Assembly (NCBI GenBank): GCA_022601195.1
Contig: JAHZIX010000028.1
Coordinates: 155,457-219,456 of the forward strand
DNA from: Deltaproteobacteria bacterium
Lineage (GTDB): Bacteria; Acidobacteriota; Thermoanaerobaculia; Multivoradales; JAHZIX01
Direction: 5' to 3'
DNA length: 64,000 nt
Of this stretch, positions 51,201 through 64,000 are shown piece after piece. The first letter of the stretch is position 1. Every line of letters starts with the position of its first letter. The notes under the pieces are model-generated. The model saw nothing but the letters and a program-made list of their open reading frames with translations. It ran no database searches and was not told the origin of the DNA. Made by a program: the position numbers and the translations under genes.

Positions 51201-51572
51201 GCACCGCAAATGAGCTTCAACTATCTGGGTCAACTGGATGCCGGTTCGAGCACGGAGGGGTTGTTTCGACCGGCTCGAGAGGCCACCGGGCCGCCCCGCA
51301 GTCCCCTGCAAGATCGGGATTACCGTCTTCAACTCAATGCCCACGTGGAGGCCGGCCAGTTGCAGGTGGCCTGGGTCTATAGTGAAGAGCAATATCGCCC
51401 AGAGACGGTGGAGGAGCTGGCCCGGACTTATTTGGATCAGCTGCGCAGGCTCATCGAGCATTGCCGCAGCCCCCAAGCCGGCGGATTTACGGAGTCGGAT
51501 TTCGCCTTGGCGGATCTGGATGAGTCAGGCCTTGCAGCAGCCTTGGAAGAGTTCGGATTCGAGGACGATTGA
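25116..51572 (+). CDS. non-ribosomal peptide synthetase 1: FAAL loading plus six modules with embedded sulfotransferase domain
   Basis: 8,818 aa. Assembles the N-acylated first six residues of the product on carrier proteins in the cytoplasm. Domain order with approximate residues: FAAL 15-580, ACP (Ser660); C 730-1190, A 1220-1725, PCP (Ser1790); C 1855-2330, A 2350-2900, PCP (Ser2949), sulfotransferase 3066-3360; C 3376-3818, A 3835-4340, PCP (Ser4388); C 4465-4950, A 4965-5500, PCP (Ser5546); C 5635-6095, A 6110-6640, PCP (Ser6683), E 6730-7205; C 7220-7675, A 7700-8205, PCP (Ser8261), E 8310-8818. No thioesterase: the chain passes to NRPS 2. ATG 25116 is preferred because it overlaps the leader ORF; a GTG at 25104 is the alternative and adds four residues. 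Residue positions in the module entries use the ATG. Confidence 0.95.
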   Translation: MSSPKPFVGSNGDLLEALRHWSREAPDQVAYTWLADGEGEEATLTYRQLDSAAQSVAASLEEAGGHGERALLLFKPGLEFIEAFFGCLYAGCIAVPSYPPRRRGKQERLASIAADCQPAIVLADASFAGLEHSLSQSVPHLEGSRWLSALGEADPASWRRRSIGADDLAFLQYTSGSTSQPKGVMVRHGNLTANQEMIRQAFGHDQRSRIFGWLPLFHDMGLIGNVLQPLWLGVPCALMSPMAFLQRPLRWLQGITRHRATTSGGPNFAYDLCVSRIREEDKAGLDLSSWQLAFNGSEPVRAETLERFAEAFESCGFRREAFYPCYGLAEATLLVTGAEARRGAQLVKVDPARLERHEVSEISAGVDDEVQQIAPGRLLVSSGRSPVDTEVQLLHTDSLRPVESNQVGEICVTGSHVTAGYWGRQGAGGGAFLMTGEGEAIRPLLRTGDLGFLLHGELYVTGRIKDLIIIRGRNHYPQDIERTAEGSHSCLRLGCSAAFGIDTGSEERLVVVAEVDRRREKEAPEALDALRIEVAETHEIQVHEVVLIRAGTLPKTTSGKIRHRASRAAYLMGELVVVARSATGEIDPENGAEPTFSAASPGAVLDRAGLLALEPKERLAWLVTDLARRGENSLKLPAGSITSQTASIAQRPLTALGLDSLAAVELAYQLEDAYGVEVPLSTFLEGISLRALAEELAASIDGDSAGQIAVPLAGVGAAGERDGADDSGEFPLSFGQRALWFLDRLAPSAAAYHIPLAFQIEGELAPQDLRRAFEVLVARHGALRTAVVEVDGEPRQRVLARGEVDFETLELRDGSREVALEALGSEAYRPFSLEAGSLFRVRIFSAPEGQWLLLVFHHLIADFFSLTGLFQELREELAGQAVKDSAAEDSAAHREEAVRPSYSDFAQWQRERLEGERGVALLSFWQNELADSLEALELSTDRPRPRVQSYLGDSCRVEISAPQLEDLRQRAAQGGATLFMALMAGFQTFLHRHSGQQRFLVGSPMDARLSARFQEVVGYFSNPLPLKADLSGDPTYGELLQRLRATALVALEHRELPFSWLAEGLRLERDPSRPPLFQNLLVFQKARDEDSQVLALLSLGEDGARLPFPGGEWVSRALPERRPQFELTLTAAEWQQGLSLSLEYNSDLFDASTAQRMLQRFTRLLGAAVEAPAEALSRLAMLTPAEEHQLRVELADGGDAAPRANPLFETSASDESSAQDLLPCLIDSAARRHREAVAVAFQEGSLSYGELLGRSEKLARQLVSLGVGPETRVAICLERRPSLVVAILAVLRAGGAYVPLDPAYPRQRLDFTLEDSGARVLLTESQLRDTFGDSGEKRPWRVVFLDQVSAEAEDSQTESLPALPWPRIYGQNLAVLIYTSGSTGRPKGVAVTHRGVVAMLRWALSQFSQEDLREVVFATSVCFDISLFEIFAPLVSGGSLSLVKNVLEIPEAPWVRGATLVNTVPSAMAELVRLGALPSSLKVVNLAGEALPKSLVDQLHGAGCRRVYNLYGPSEDTIYSTYAFQGSPARELPPIGRPLPGTAAWVLDPRGRLQALGIPGELVLGGAGLARGYLGRGALTAERFVPSSFGGGYGERLYRTGDLVRWGPSGELEFLGRIDHQVKVRGHRIELGEVEAALLAQDGVLEAAVVTQESEAGGTSLAAFWVGEVSPAPSSSAAAQAEPAEEKLLRDLRQALPTFMVPSFLTRLEALPRLPNGKVNRRALAASSAPGTPGTPVTPVVVGAGTVRPAAEGSLPTTGVTGQLVSLWQELLERAPSHLDESFFDLGGHSLQAARLASRLRETFGLELPLSTLFEATTLRAQTEAVEEARSGAAESNLFSQQGLPPLVAVGRSEPIPASFAQERLWLLQQMDPDSTAYNVPAMARLRGVLDSAALAAALEELQQRHEILRSRLENRAGRPVLVARQETVPLQIHEMAALPLGGSTDSESTLAALPPLVLQSARQVAEQSFDLAAEPLCRLHLYRLGDQDHLLVLVLHHAVADDWSLGVLIREVGVLYSHRVRLGDLGRSDGSDGSDGSDGSDGSDGSDGSDGSDGISLAPLPVQYADFAAWQASWLQGEILERLQDYWRQALVGAPDVFELPTDRSRPAFPTWRGGLHRSPLGRDLTAALADLARRAGATAFMTALSGFVGLLHRYTGQVDFLVGAPVANRGHSQLEGLIGFFVNTLPLRANLAGDPPFEEILERVRGVAVGAFAHQDLPFDRLVETLKAQRLRDRSPLVQVVFQLHNAPSADLHLEGLEVELLPPEAGVVKFDLVLTLEERDGSLEATWRYAEELFDAATVERLASHLRRLLEDAALHPHRRLSQLAMLSEVERQELLPSPAPAVGSEPGLPAGWLPIHGRFAAWARKSPGAVAVVSGEGSLTYGELHLRARRLANRLGQLGIGGEDLVALLAPRGLSLVVGILGILEAGAAYLPLDPAYPAQRRRFMLEDSGAAAMVVAGGAGEEDLDSRQAADSGVAGVPRIDLEELAAEALDLRLPEAPLPRVPVGADHRAYVIYTSGSSGTPKGVEVSHGALARLFTATEPWFSFSPEDVWTLFHSSAFDFSVWELWGALAHGGRLVVVDLETSRSPGRFLELLTRERVTMLSQTPSAFRQLVAAEGLLPEEAVERGGLALRTVVFGGEALDLPALEPWWRRHGHRRPRLVNMYGITETTVHVTYRPVSPKDLEVSQESPIGGPIPDLQVQVVGRLGELLPAGVPGELQVAGAGLARGYLGRPGLTAERFVPNPFSSLPGERLYRSGDLARRRPSGGLDYLGRIDQQVKIRGFRIELGEIEAAIAAEVGLEGSAVAVREIAGEKALVAYFVVAGASSVGDSVEDSEGVSESTNQAPPGIPVLSPRQLSRNLADRLPDYMVPAHFVELAELPRTASGKVNRKALPAPGGGRGKLEQAFVEPETPLEQRLAALWSDCLGVETVGTQDDFFELGGNSITAAVLVNRLQEVLGAIVHVVAIFDAPTVSSLAGYLEREFAPSVASWLGRDGASMAPVVADEVAPDGSSPERASTERASRERAALTEADVAGLVEYVQQASRESLPVLPSESADTARKNPPAIFLLSPPRSGSTLLRVMLAGHPGLFAPPELELLSFETLADRERAFQGRDRFWLEGAIRAVMEARGSSADEAQGLLSELAAAGTSSRRFYGLLQEWLGARLLVDKTPYYSLDGRILERAEEEFDSPLYIHLSRHPFGMVRSFVEARLDEIFFRSGEPPLDRRRAAEAVWLISHRNILDFLATVPSHRQAHVSFQDLVRHPSRSMEEICRLAGLSFDERMVRPYDDQEGRMTDGIHQVSRMLGDVKFHQHRDIDPTAADRWLRWEERGELGEPTWEMAQRLGYERSPVAHKSSSWQPIEIAADLEPPLSFAQERLWFLEQLDPGRATYLIPAAFDLNGGLSVQALEQSLNRILQRHAVLRTGFGSRGGKAILTVREEVPFTVPVVDLSGLEANHGQREARRLRRRDAELPFLLHQAPLLRATLLRFGILPGKGESHHQILFQMHHLVSDGWSMGVLIRELSTLYGSQRRGQQLEMPPLGIQYSDFARWQRTQQGSDGREELLAFWRRQLEGIEPLELPLDRPRPAVQTDRGGLVYGHLEVEQGALAALCRHTAATPFMVFAAAFQGLLCRLTGRRDVAVGTPVANRSRAELEGLIGFFVNTLVLRTQLTSESGFAGLAKGVREAALAAYEHQDLPFESLVDELLPRRSLSRSPLVQALFSLQNARRGGLVLEGLEAALLPAEREPAKFELMLTLEEQPRGFAARWGYNADLFDRTTVLRWQEQFQVFLNAALAAPEVPLSSLLLTSPAERHQLLVEWGRSFERLAMEPVHRRIATLAEGSPAATALVHQGEVTPYGALLQRVGEVRCFLQRAGIEPGQVVGLAVERGADLIAATLGIFAAGAVFVPLDPSYPLERLAFMVEDSGASLVLADPASAAALEGLPVTLVSLEAVTGPEASKERSSARPSLQPSLQPSVEPEWPEITLADPAYLIYTSGTTGRPKGVQVSHGNLAQTLLGAVRRFAITAADSFLYGASYSFDISLFESLTALLVGGRTVIASRQEVTEVTPLLERLREVTLLHAVPTLLREILGQVEGRRAAQSLSSLRRIFVGGERVPAELVRRCQELLPWAQVEVLYGPTEASLICASFAVPMGSWQGNAAMVGRPLDRVELRVMAPDGQPAPLGAQGELWIGGGGVALGYHQRQELTAERFLETPQGRFYRSGDRVRWLASGALEFLGRVDAQVKVRGHRVEPAEVAAVLERHPAVGAAVVVPRDQGGDLRLAGYLEAEGVTGSELREYLRDRLPEYLVPSWLVVLESLPKALTGKVDVAALPDPETGLETPYEAPRTAAERALAGIWADVLGVQVVGIDDNFFELGGDSILTVQVVARARERGWELTPKDLFRYQTVATLAAARKGLGAQEDQRQEVHAARLDDLCLAENRDSLLESLSGQGQLEDIYPLSPLQAGMLFHSAIAEDGAGSPGLYLTQVSCELQGELDLEAFRAAWQQAIARHGALRTEFRWREVDVPWQVVRHRVELELRQEDLRDLSTEAAEERWQSFKEDDRRRGFDLAQAPLLRLLLARRAEERWRLLWTTHHILTDAWSLGVLLPEVLEFYRAATGGAAVDLPPAVPYRRYIAWLSSRASERLEADTEAFWRSQLEGFEHPTSLSADRPASTGLRRTSEGEPEPGSEPGTEQGSELDMEQMPQRWRQDLAPRKVRCLEDFCRQHRLTAGTVLQGLWAHSLGSYSGEEEVVYGLVVSGRPAELPGVESAVGLFLNSLPVRVASRSSDSRVSWLQDLQRRLVELRDFEATPLTQIHRYSGVSAGQELFGSLVVVENHPLDRRMVAGDEGLRVLRPETLGQSSYPLNLEIVPEAAASGGSGLTLGLAYSPLRFDGTTVRRRMNRLILGLEDLLGDPQGSVDSLETWSATERQQVLVEWGRDLRRPKEEREQEQVPVLVHQAIASQAARTPKAPALRFAGQTVDYGSLQLRVDRLHGSLRAAGVRPGQAVGLAVERGIDQVAGTLAIFAAGGVFVPLDPSYPAERLRFMVKDSAARLVLTDPACAAAVAELPATTLLLEEALEQGSSADLAEKISVAEEADVSQKEKAAIPSRGDLAYLIYTSGTTGKPKGVRVLHGNLAHTLFGAARRFAFRSDDRMLYAASYSFDISLFESLTALLRGGETVIAARHEVSEVTPLVSLLGEVTRFHAVPSLLREILAALEESGESHPLPHLRRIYVGGERVPAELVRRCQRVLPEAAVEILYGPTEATLICASFPVPAPVERSGAQGSSAGGSTGSFHAAMVGRPLDGVELIVRDRQGKAVPLGAAGELWIGGGGVAAGYHRRDELTAERFVEVRGRAGLDGLGGLDGPAARFYKSGDRVRWSSRGELEFLGRVDAQVKVRGHRVEPGEIAAALEEHPQVGSAVVVPRQDPGGVRLAGYVEGARDLTSSDLRQYLLERLPEYLVPSWLVVLETLPKSPTGKVDTSSLPEPEAALEIGYVAPTSEVEEHLCDIWAQVLGLQQVGVEDNFFELGGDSILSIQIVARARQRGWELSPRDLFQQQTIAALARQLDPGAAGEPAPAGLDAAEPQTAGPETVQLDAEQLDSRTLATADSALLERLGGAPSVEDLYPLSPLQLGMLFHSTLSPDSGVYITQVSCELTGELDLAAFRGAWGAALARHTALRTEFVWEGLESPLQVVRRQVDLELEEVDLRGVSPTEAEELLRSRQGEDRRRGFDLARAPLFRLLLARLAEGRWRLLWTTHHILTDAWSLGVLFPEVFQLYRAASQYGPEAAQLAESARQAQLDEAIPYRRYIAWLEANRQGGSEEQERFWRSHLAGFEERTPLVADRPAVGRGGEPSAVAQRLHQTLAPDLHRQLEAFCRQHRLTQGTVLQGLWALLLGRYSGQRDVLYGLVVSGRPAELPGVEKAIGLFINSLPVRVNLAEEASCQSWLAELQQRLLELRRFEATPLIDAQRWSDLPSGEQLFDSLVVIENHPLDRLSMAGDEDLLISRPETLGQSNFPLNLEVLPGETLTVGCAFAADRFDATTAQRRLQQLVHGLANLLAEPAEALGALGLWSRGERHQVELEWGHGQQVPEATVLQPIAQRYAQVAARYEKDPAIAFGDTTLTHGALWRRVEALRQRLQEAGITTGQAVGLSVERGPDLVAATLAIFAAGGVFVPLDPSYPLERLAFMAEDSAARLVLVDEISAAALAGLPVDLLRIDASKVDRGGEGEEATAPEAFSPPTLSMSDAAYLIYTSGTTGRPKGVRVSHGNLAHTLLGALRAFGFQASDSMLYVAPYSFDISLFESLTALLAGGCTVIASRQEVVAVAPLVERLRQVTRMHAVPTLLREILAVVESSGAARQLSKLQRIFVGGERVPAELVRRCQRVLPEVAVEILYGPTEATIICASFSVPQGFGAVESSPTVSAPSAAAMVGRPLDGVTLSVRDLNGWEVPLGAAGELWIGGGGVSTGYHQREELTAERFVEEAGGSGGCGECGESQRFYRSGDRVRWLAGGELEFLGRVDTQVKVRGHRVEPGEIAAVLEEHPAVGSAVVVPRQQAEGVRLAGYVEVLEQAAYQELTASQLRQYLLDRLPEYLVPSWLVVLESLPRFPTGKLNAAALPAPEAGLEPGYVAPRNATEQLLCDIWAEVLGVEQVGVEDDFFALGGDSIINIQIVARASREGLHISPRLLFEQPTVAQLAPLAESAPRFEAEQGPVTGEVPLLPAQRAFFAQDLPQPGHFNLPLLLSSGELLRTEALEAALAGLARHHDGLRSKFQFVDGSWQQLIPPVGEGSPTLTTVDLSCVAPEHRKGSLGVVAERLQQGFDLAQGPLLAAVLFRGLEGGDHLFLAAHHLIIDTVSWRILVEDLTSLYSLGSANAMGQADLPPKTTSVQAWSARLQNLVAEGGLQDQRSHWTDPQRNEALPLRRDFPAGKAVGTSLESVAVRLDRSRTSSLLRRVPSVYRTQIQDVLLTALTQALVSWNGAGSEDAADASLEPNDKPRVHSVLVELEGHGREDLFPEVDLSRTVGWLTASYPVLLSLPADREDLGSSLKAIKEQLRRIPQGGLGYGLLRSTEGPEGELLALQPAAELLWNYLGRIDAGGAVEGLFRPAAAFVGSAQSGEQTRPQPLAATARIEAGELHVGWSYSTNIHRRESVEELAAGYLHRLEALVDHCLSPHAGGFSPSDFPLAGLDQEAVDRVAATGPLEDLYPLSPMQEGMLFHCLYEPESDLYLVQISCELVGPLDRGLFQRSWQRVVDRHPILRSRFLWEGLKRPLQAVVDPAPVPLFCLDWRELEEGQQEDLLPRLLAADRRWGFDLREAPLMRLTVIATGPHRHRFLWTTHHMEADGWSLSLMFREVFAAYEEGRSGRTTELGDRAAAPPYRSYIAWLENQSEDEAQAFWSRYLDGIEEALELPFDRPAGENTPYRHLRWDLAAPQTASLVELGRRHRLTLSSLVQGALALVLGRYAATRDVVQGAVVSGRPPELRDVESTVGLFINTLPIRRRLALRQPLLEWLAEFQEEQLEVRRYGYAPLAKIQKWSPLAAGEPLFHSVVAFENYPVDETVLSLDTGLQVQDISGFERSSYPLNVVAAEATDEAGEAVLRIDLQHDGQRFDRATLVRMAEHLRMLLTAFPKLSQEPLDALPPLPEAERQQLLEDWSGLPRHEGGYEDGQHDGQRDQDGVGGETIPSLFRRQVELHPLAVAVEAVAGGKLTYGQLDAASDDVAQRLLKLDLGPEAPVGLLGERSLGVMAAVLGILKAGGVYVPLSPQDPVERLRFQEQDAGLKALVVEPGLEQLVEALPTLPVLHVPSPVELSQLPVLPTAVPVGLGLESTTGWADSLAYIAYTSGSTGVPKGVPVPHRAVERLVRQPDFLELGPESVFLHLAPLSFDASTLELWGPLLNGGRLVLAPPGPPKLEEIGEAIRCHGITTLWLTSGLFHLMVDERCEDLRPLKQLLAGGDVLSPERVKRVLELESGPRVINGYGPTENTTFSCCHSMEALATTASPVPIGTPIRGSQAWVCDDQQRPVPLGARGELLVGGAGLARGYLARPALTAEKFVPDASSGRVGARLYRTGDLVRHRGDGILEFVGRRDGQVKIRGFRVEVGEVETELRHHPGIRESVVVAWKPQGAAARRLGAYVVAETTGEVDGEDLRQWISQRLPDYMVPSAFLEIDAIPLTTTGKVDRRSLPPLEAALGEVSGAGAEGRVAPRDDREQLLAEIWAAVLGVEEVGVDDDFFALGGDSILSIQITSRANEAGLRLSPKQVFENPTVAQLARVAEVGSKVEAEQGLAKGEVPLTPIQEYFFDTVEVDRHHFNMPLLLEVGESLGARALETAVATLEKHHDGLRLTFQRVRQKAEGVGQGEGHSEGHGEGKAWRQSYRPLEARTEGSDRLHWIDLQGLASPHREEQLAQVAARAQSSLDLGGPLFEALCFRAGDWQRLLLVIHHLVVDGVSWRILLEDLEIAARAASVGQAAQLPTKTSSYQAWSAALGDLATAPETLAELPFWVDSAAPAQALVPLDREGGSNTAARAVAVTQALSKEDTQALLQEVPPVYNTRIEDVLLAALAATLGPSVAPQPLVVDLESHGREEISDRLDLTRTVGWFTCIYPFAIDAFAPDPSAPDSGAFGQDPVEGPGELLKRVKEALRRVPRGGLGYGLLRYLAAETPEVARLRAQPAPQMSFNYLGQLDAGSSTEGLFRPAREATGPPRSPLQDRDYRLQLNAHVEAGQLQVAWVYSEEQYRPETVEELARTYLDQLRRLIEHCRSPQAGGFTESDFALADLDESGLAAALEEFGFEDD
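27300..30600 (+). other. NRPS 1 module 1 (C-A-PCP), Ala-like adenylation code
   Basis: The C domain begins LSFGQRALWFLDRL and has HHLIADF (His857-His858) in place of HHxxxDG; it joins the acyl chain to residue 1. Pocket residues read by eye at the ten GrsA-equivalent positions: D-I-F-N-N-A-L-I-Y-K. The closest code I remember is the D-L-F-N-N-A-L-T-Y-K type reported for alanine, so a small residue is likely. PCP Ser1790 lies in FFDLGGHSL. No tailoring domain. Confidence 0.65.
30650..34110 (+). other. NRPS 1 module 2 (C-A-PCP), threonine adenylation code
   Basis: The C domain (SFAQERLWLLQQ) has HHAVADD at 1997-2003. The adenylation pocket reads D-F-W-S-V-G-M-V-H-K, one of the best-known threonine codes up to two conservative changes (D-F-W-N-I-G-M-V-H-K). 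PCP Ser2949 lies in FFELGGNSI. A nine-fold Ser-Asp-Gly repeat interrupts the C domain (2029-2055). The module is followed directly by a sulfotransferase domain, so the Thr hydroxyl is the obvious acceptor. Confidence 0.82.
31200..31280 (+). repeat. 9-bp coding tandem repeat (Ser-Asp-Gly)9
   Basis: Eight perfect TCGGATGGC units (31200-31271) plus one degenerate unit TCGGACGGT. The repeat lies in frame inside the module 2 condensation domain, in the loop between the HHxxxD helix and the conserved YADFAAWQ segment. The identical codons point to recent slippage expansion. Copy number should be checked in raw reads, since such repeats are easily mis-assembled. Confidence 0.95.
34310..35200 (+). 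other. PAPS-dependent sulfotransferase domain inside NRPS 1
   Basis: About residues 3066-3360. The 5'-phosphosulfate loop reads LLSPPRSGSTLLRVML (PPRSGSTLL at 3077-3085), and the 3'-phosphate motif is SRHPFGMVRSF with Arg3203 and Ser3211 at the expected spacing. LLVDKTPYYSLDGRIL is like the Sulfotransfer_3 family. The domain is in frame between the Thr-module PCP and the next C domain, after a Ser/Glu/Arg-rich linker of about 80 residues. By family it transfers sulfate from PAPS to a hydroxyl. The acceptor is predicted to be the PCP-bound threonine. Whether sulfate stays or acts as a leaving group is not known. Confidence 0.88.
35230..38400 (+). other. NRPS 1 module 3 (C-A-PCP), hydroxyphenylglycine-like code
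   Basis: The C domain is of the L-acceptor type (LSFAQERLWFLEQLDP; HHLVSDG at 3513). The A pocket reads D-I-F-H-F-G-L-L-I-K. The nearest code I know is 4-hydroxyphenylglycine (D-I-F-H-L-G-L-L-C-K), 8 of 10. PCP Ser4388 lies in FFELGGDSI, the form usually seen before epimerases, yet no E domain follows. Confidence 0.5.
38500..41870 (+). other. NRPS 1 module 4 (C-A-PCP), hydroxyphenylglycine-like code
   Basis: The C domain opens YPLSPLQAGMLFH, the form usual for domains that accept a D-residue donor, although module 3 lacks an E domain. Its active site is HHILTDA (His4604-His4605). The A pocket reads D-I-F-H-Y-G-L-L-I-K, differing from module 3 only at the fifth position. PCP Ser5546 lies in FFELGGDSI. 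A Glu/Gly/Pro-rich insertion lies in the C domain near 39180-39250. Confidence 0.5.
42010..46740 (+). other. NRPS 1 module 5 (C-A-PCP-E), hydroxyphenylglycine-like code, D-configured product
   Basis: C domain YPLSPLQLGMLFH with HHILTDA at 5773. A pocket D-I-F-H-F-G-L-I-I-K, near-identical to modules 3 and 4. PCP Ser6683 in FFALGGDSI. The epimerase is complete: HHLIIDTVSWRIL (His6866), EGHGRED, RTVGWLTASYPV and WNYLGRID. Residue 5 should be delivered as the D form. Confidence 0.6.
46760..51572 (+). other. NRPS 1 module 6 (C-A-PCP-E), valine code, D-configured product
   Basis: C domain YPLSPMQEGMLFH with HHMEADG at 7358, a D-acceptor form consistent with the epimerase just before it. The A pocket reads D-A-L-W-L-G-G-T-F-K, a standard valine code. 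PCP Ser8261 in FFALGGDSI. The epimerase has HHLVVDGVSWRIL (His8464), ESHGREE (first Gly of the usual EGHGRE replaced by Ser), RTVGWFTCIYPF and FNYLGQLD. The protein ends after it, so this is the hand-over point to NRPS 2. Confidence 0.8.
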
Positions 51573-51652
51573 GATCATCAAAATGAGCATAGGAACCCGG
51601 CGGAATAGCGCCAGATCCATGAATTGGCCAGCACAGTGAAGAAGCCAGCACC

Positions 51653-64000
<12,348 letters not shown>

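Overview
The window most resembles the chromosome of a high-GC, Gram-negative Acidobacteriota-type bacterium. The evidence is an 803-aa duplicated orphan permease of the acidobacterial ADOP/MacB-FtsX family, a LolA-like lipoprotein-sorting protein, an IPTL-type sorting motif, a FAAL-started NRPS, and a run of microcystin-dependent (phage-collar-fold) proteins. This is inference from gene content; there is no rRNA or marker gene here to fix the taxon.

Layout. Bases 1-5,200 are housekeeping: the 3' part of a type I DAHP synthase, tRNA-Pro(CGG), a convergent two-gene operon (N-acetylmuramoyl-L-alanine amidase followed, with a TGATG overlap, by an actin-like ATPase that looks like MamK), and a POT-family peptide transporter ending in a clear terminator. 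Bases 5,448-6,056 encode a minimal HD-GYP protein. Bases 7,101-14,840 encode a giant secreted protein (2,579 aa) with an internal IPTL-type motif, a second signal-like segment, an exact 291-aa tandem duplication, a long beta-helix region and a C-terminal Ig-like domain. It is followed by three tandem collar-domain proteins, a 64-aa protein, a GNAT acetyltransferase and a SEC-C protein.

From about 19,700 to the right edge the window is a non-ribosomal peptide locus, all on the + strand: a half-sized HPPD-like VOC protein, a clavaminate-synthase-like Fe/2-oxoglutarate amino-acid hydroxylase, a LolA-like lipoprotein, an ADOP permease, a 22-aa basic leader ORF whose stop overlaps the NRPS start, an 8,818-aa NRPS, and a second NRPS that runs off the window. 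Read as an assembly line: FAAL-ACP / C-A(Ala-like)-PCP / C-A(Thr)-PCP-sulfotransferase / C-A-PCP / C-A-PCP / C-A-PCP-E (three near-identical codes, closest to hydroxyphenylglycine) / C-A(Val)-PCP-E // C-A-PCP-E / C-A-PCP-E / C-A... (three identical codes with two acidic pocket residues). The product is predicted to be an N-acylated peptide of at least nine residues with several D-residues, and possibly a sulfated or sulfate-activated threonine.

The most unusual item is the PAPS-type sulfotransferase domain spliced between the Thr-module carrier protein and the next condensation domain. Others are two successive condensation domains with HQxxxDG in place of HHxxxDG, two modules that lack an epimerase but are followed by D-acceptor-type condensation domains, an apparent -1 frameshift in the ninth adenylation domain, and the MamK-like actin outside any visible magnetosome context. 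Substrate calls were made by reading specificity-code residues by eye and are predictions, not assignments.
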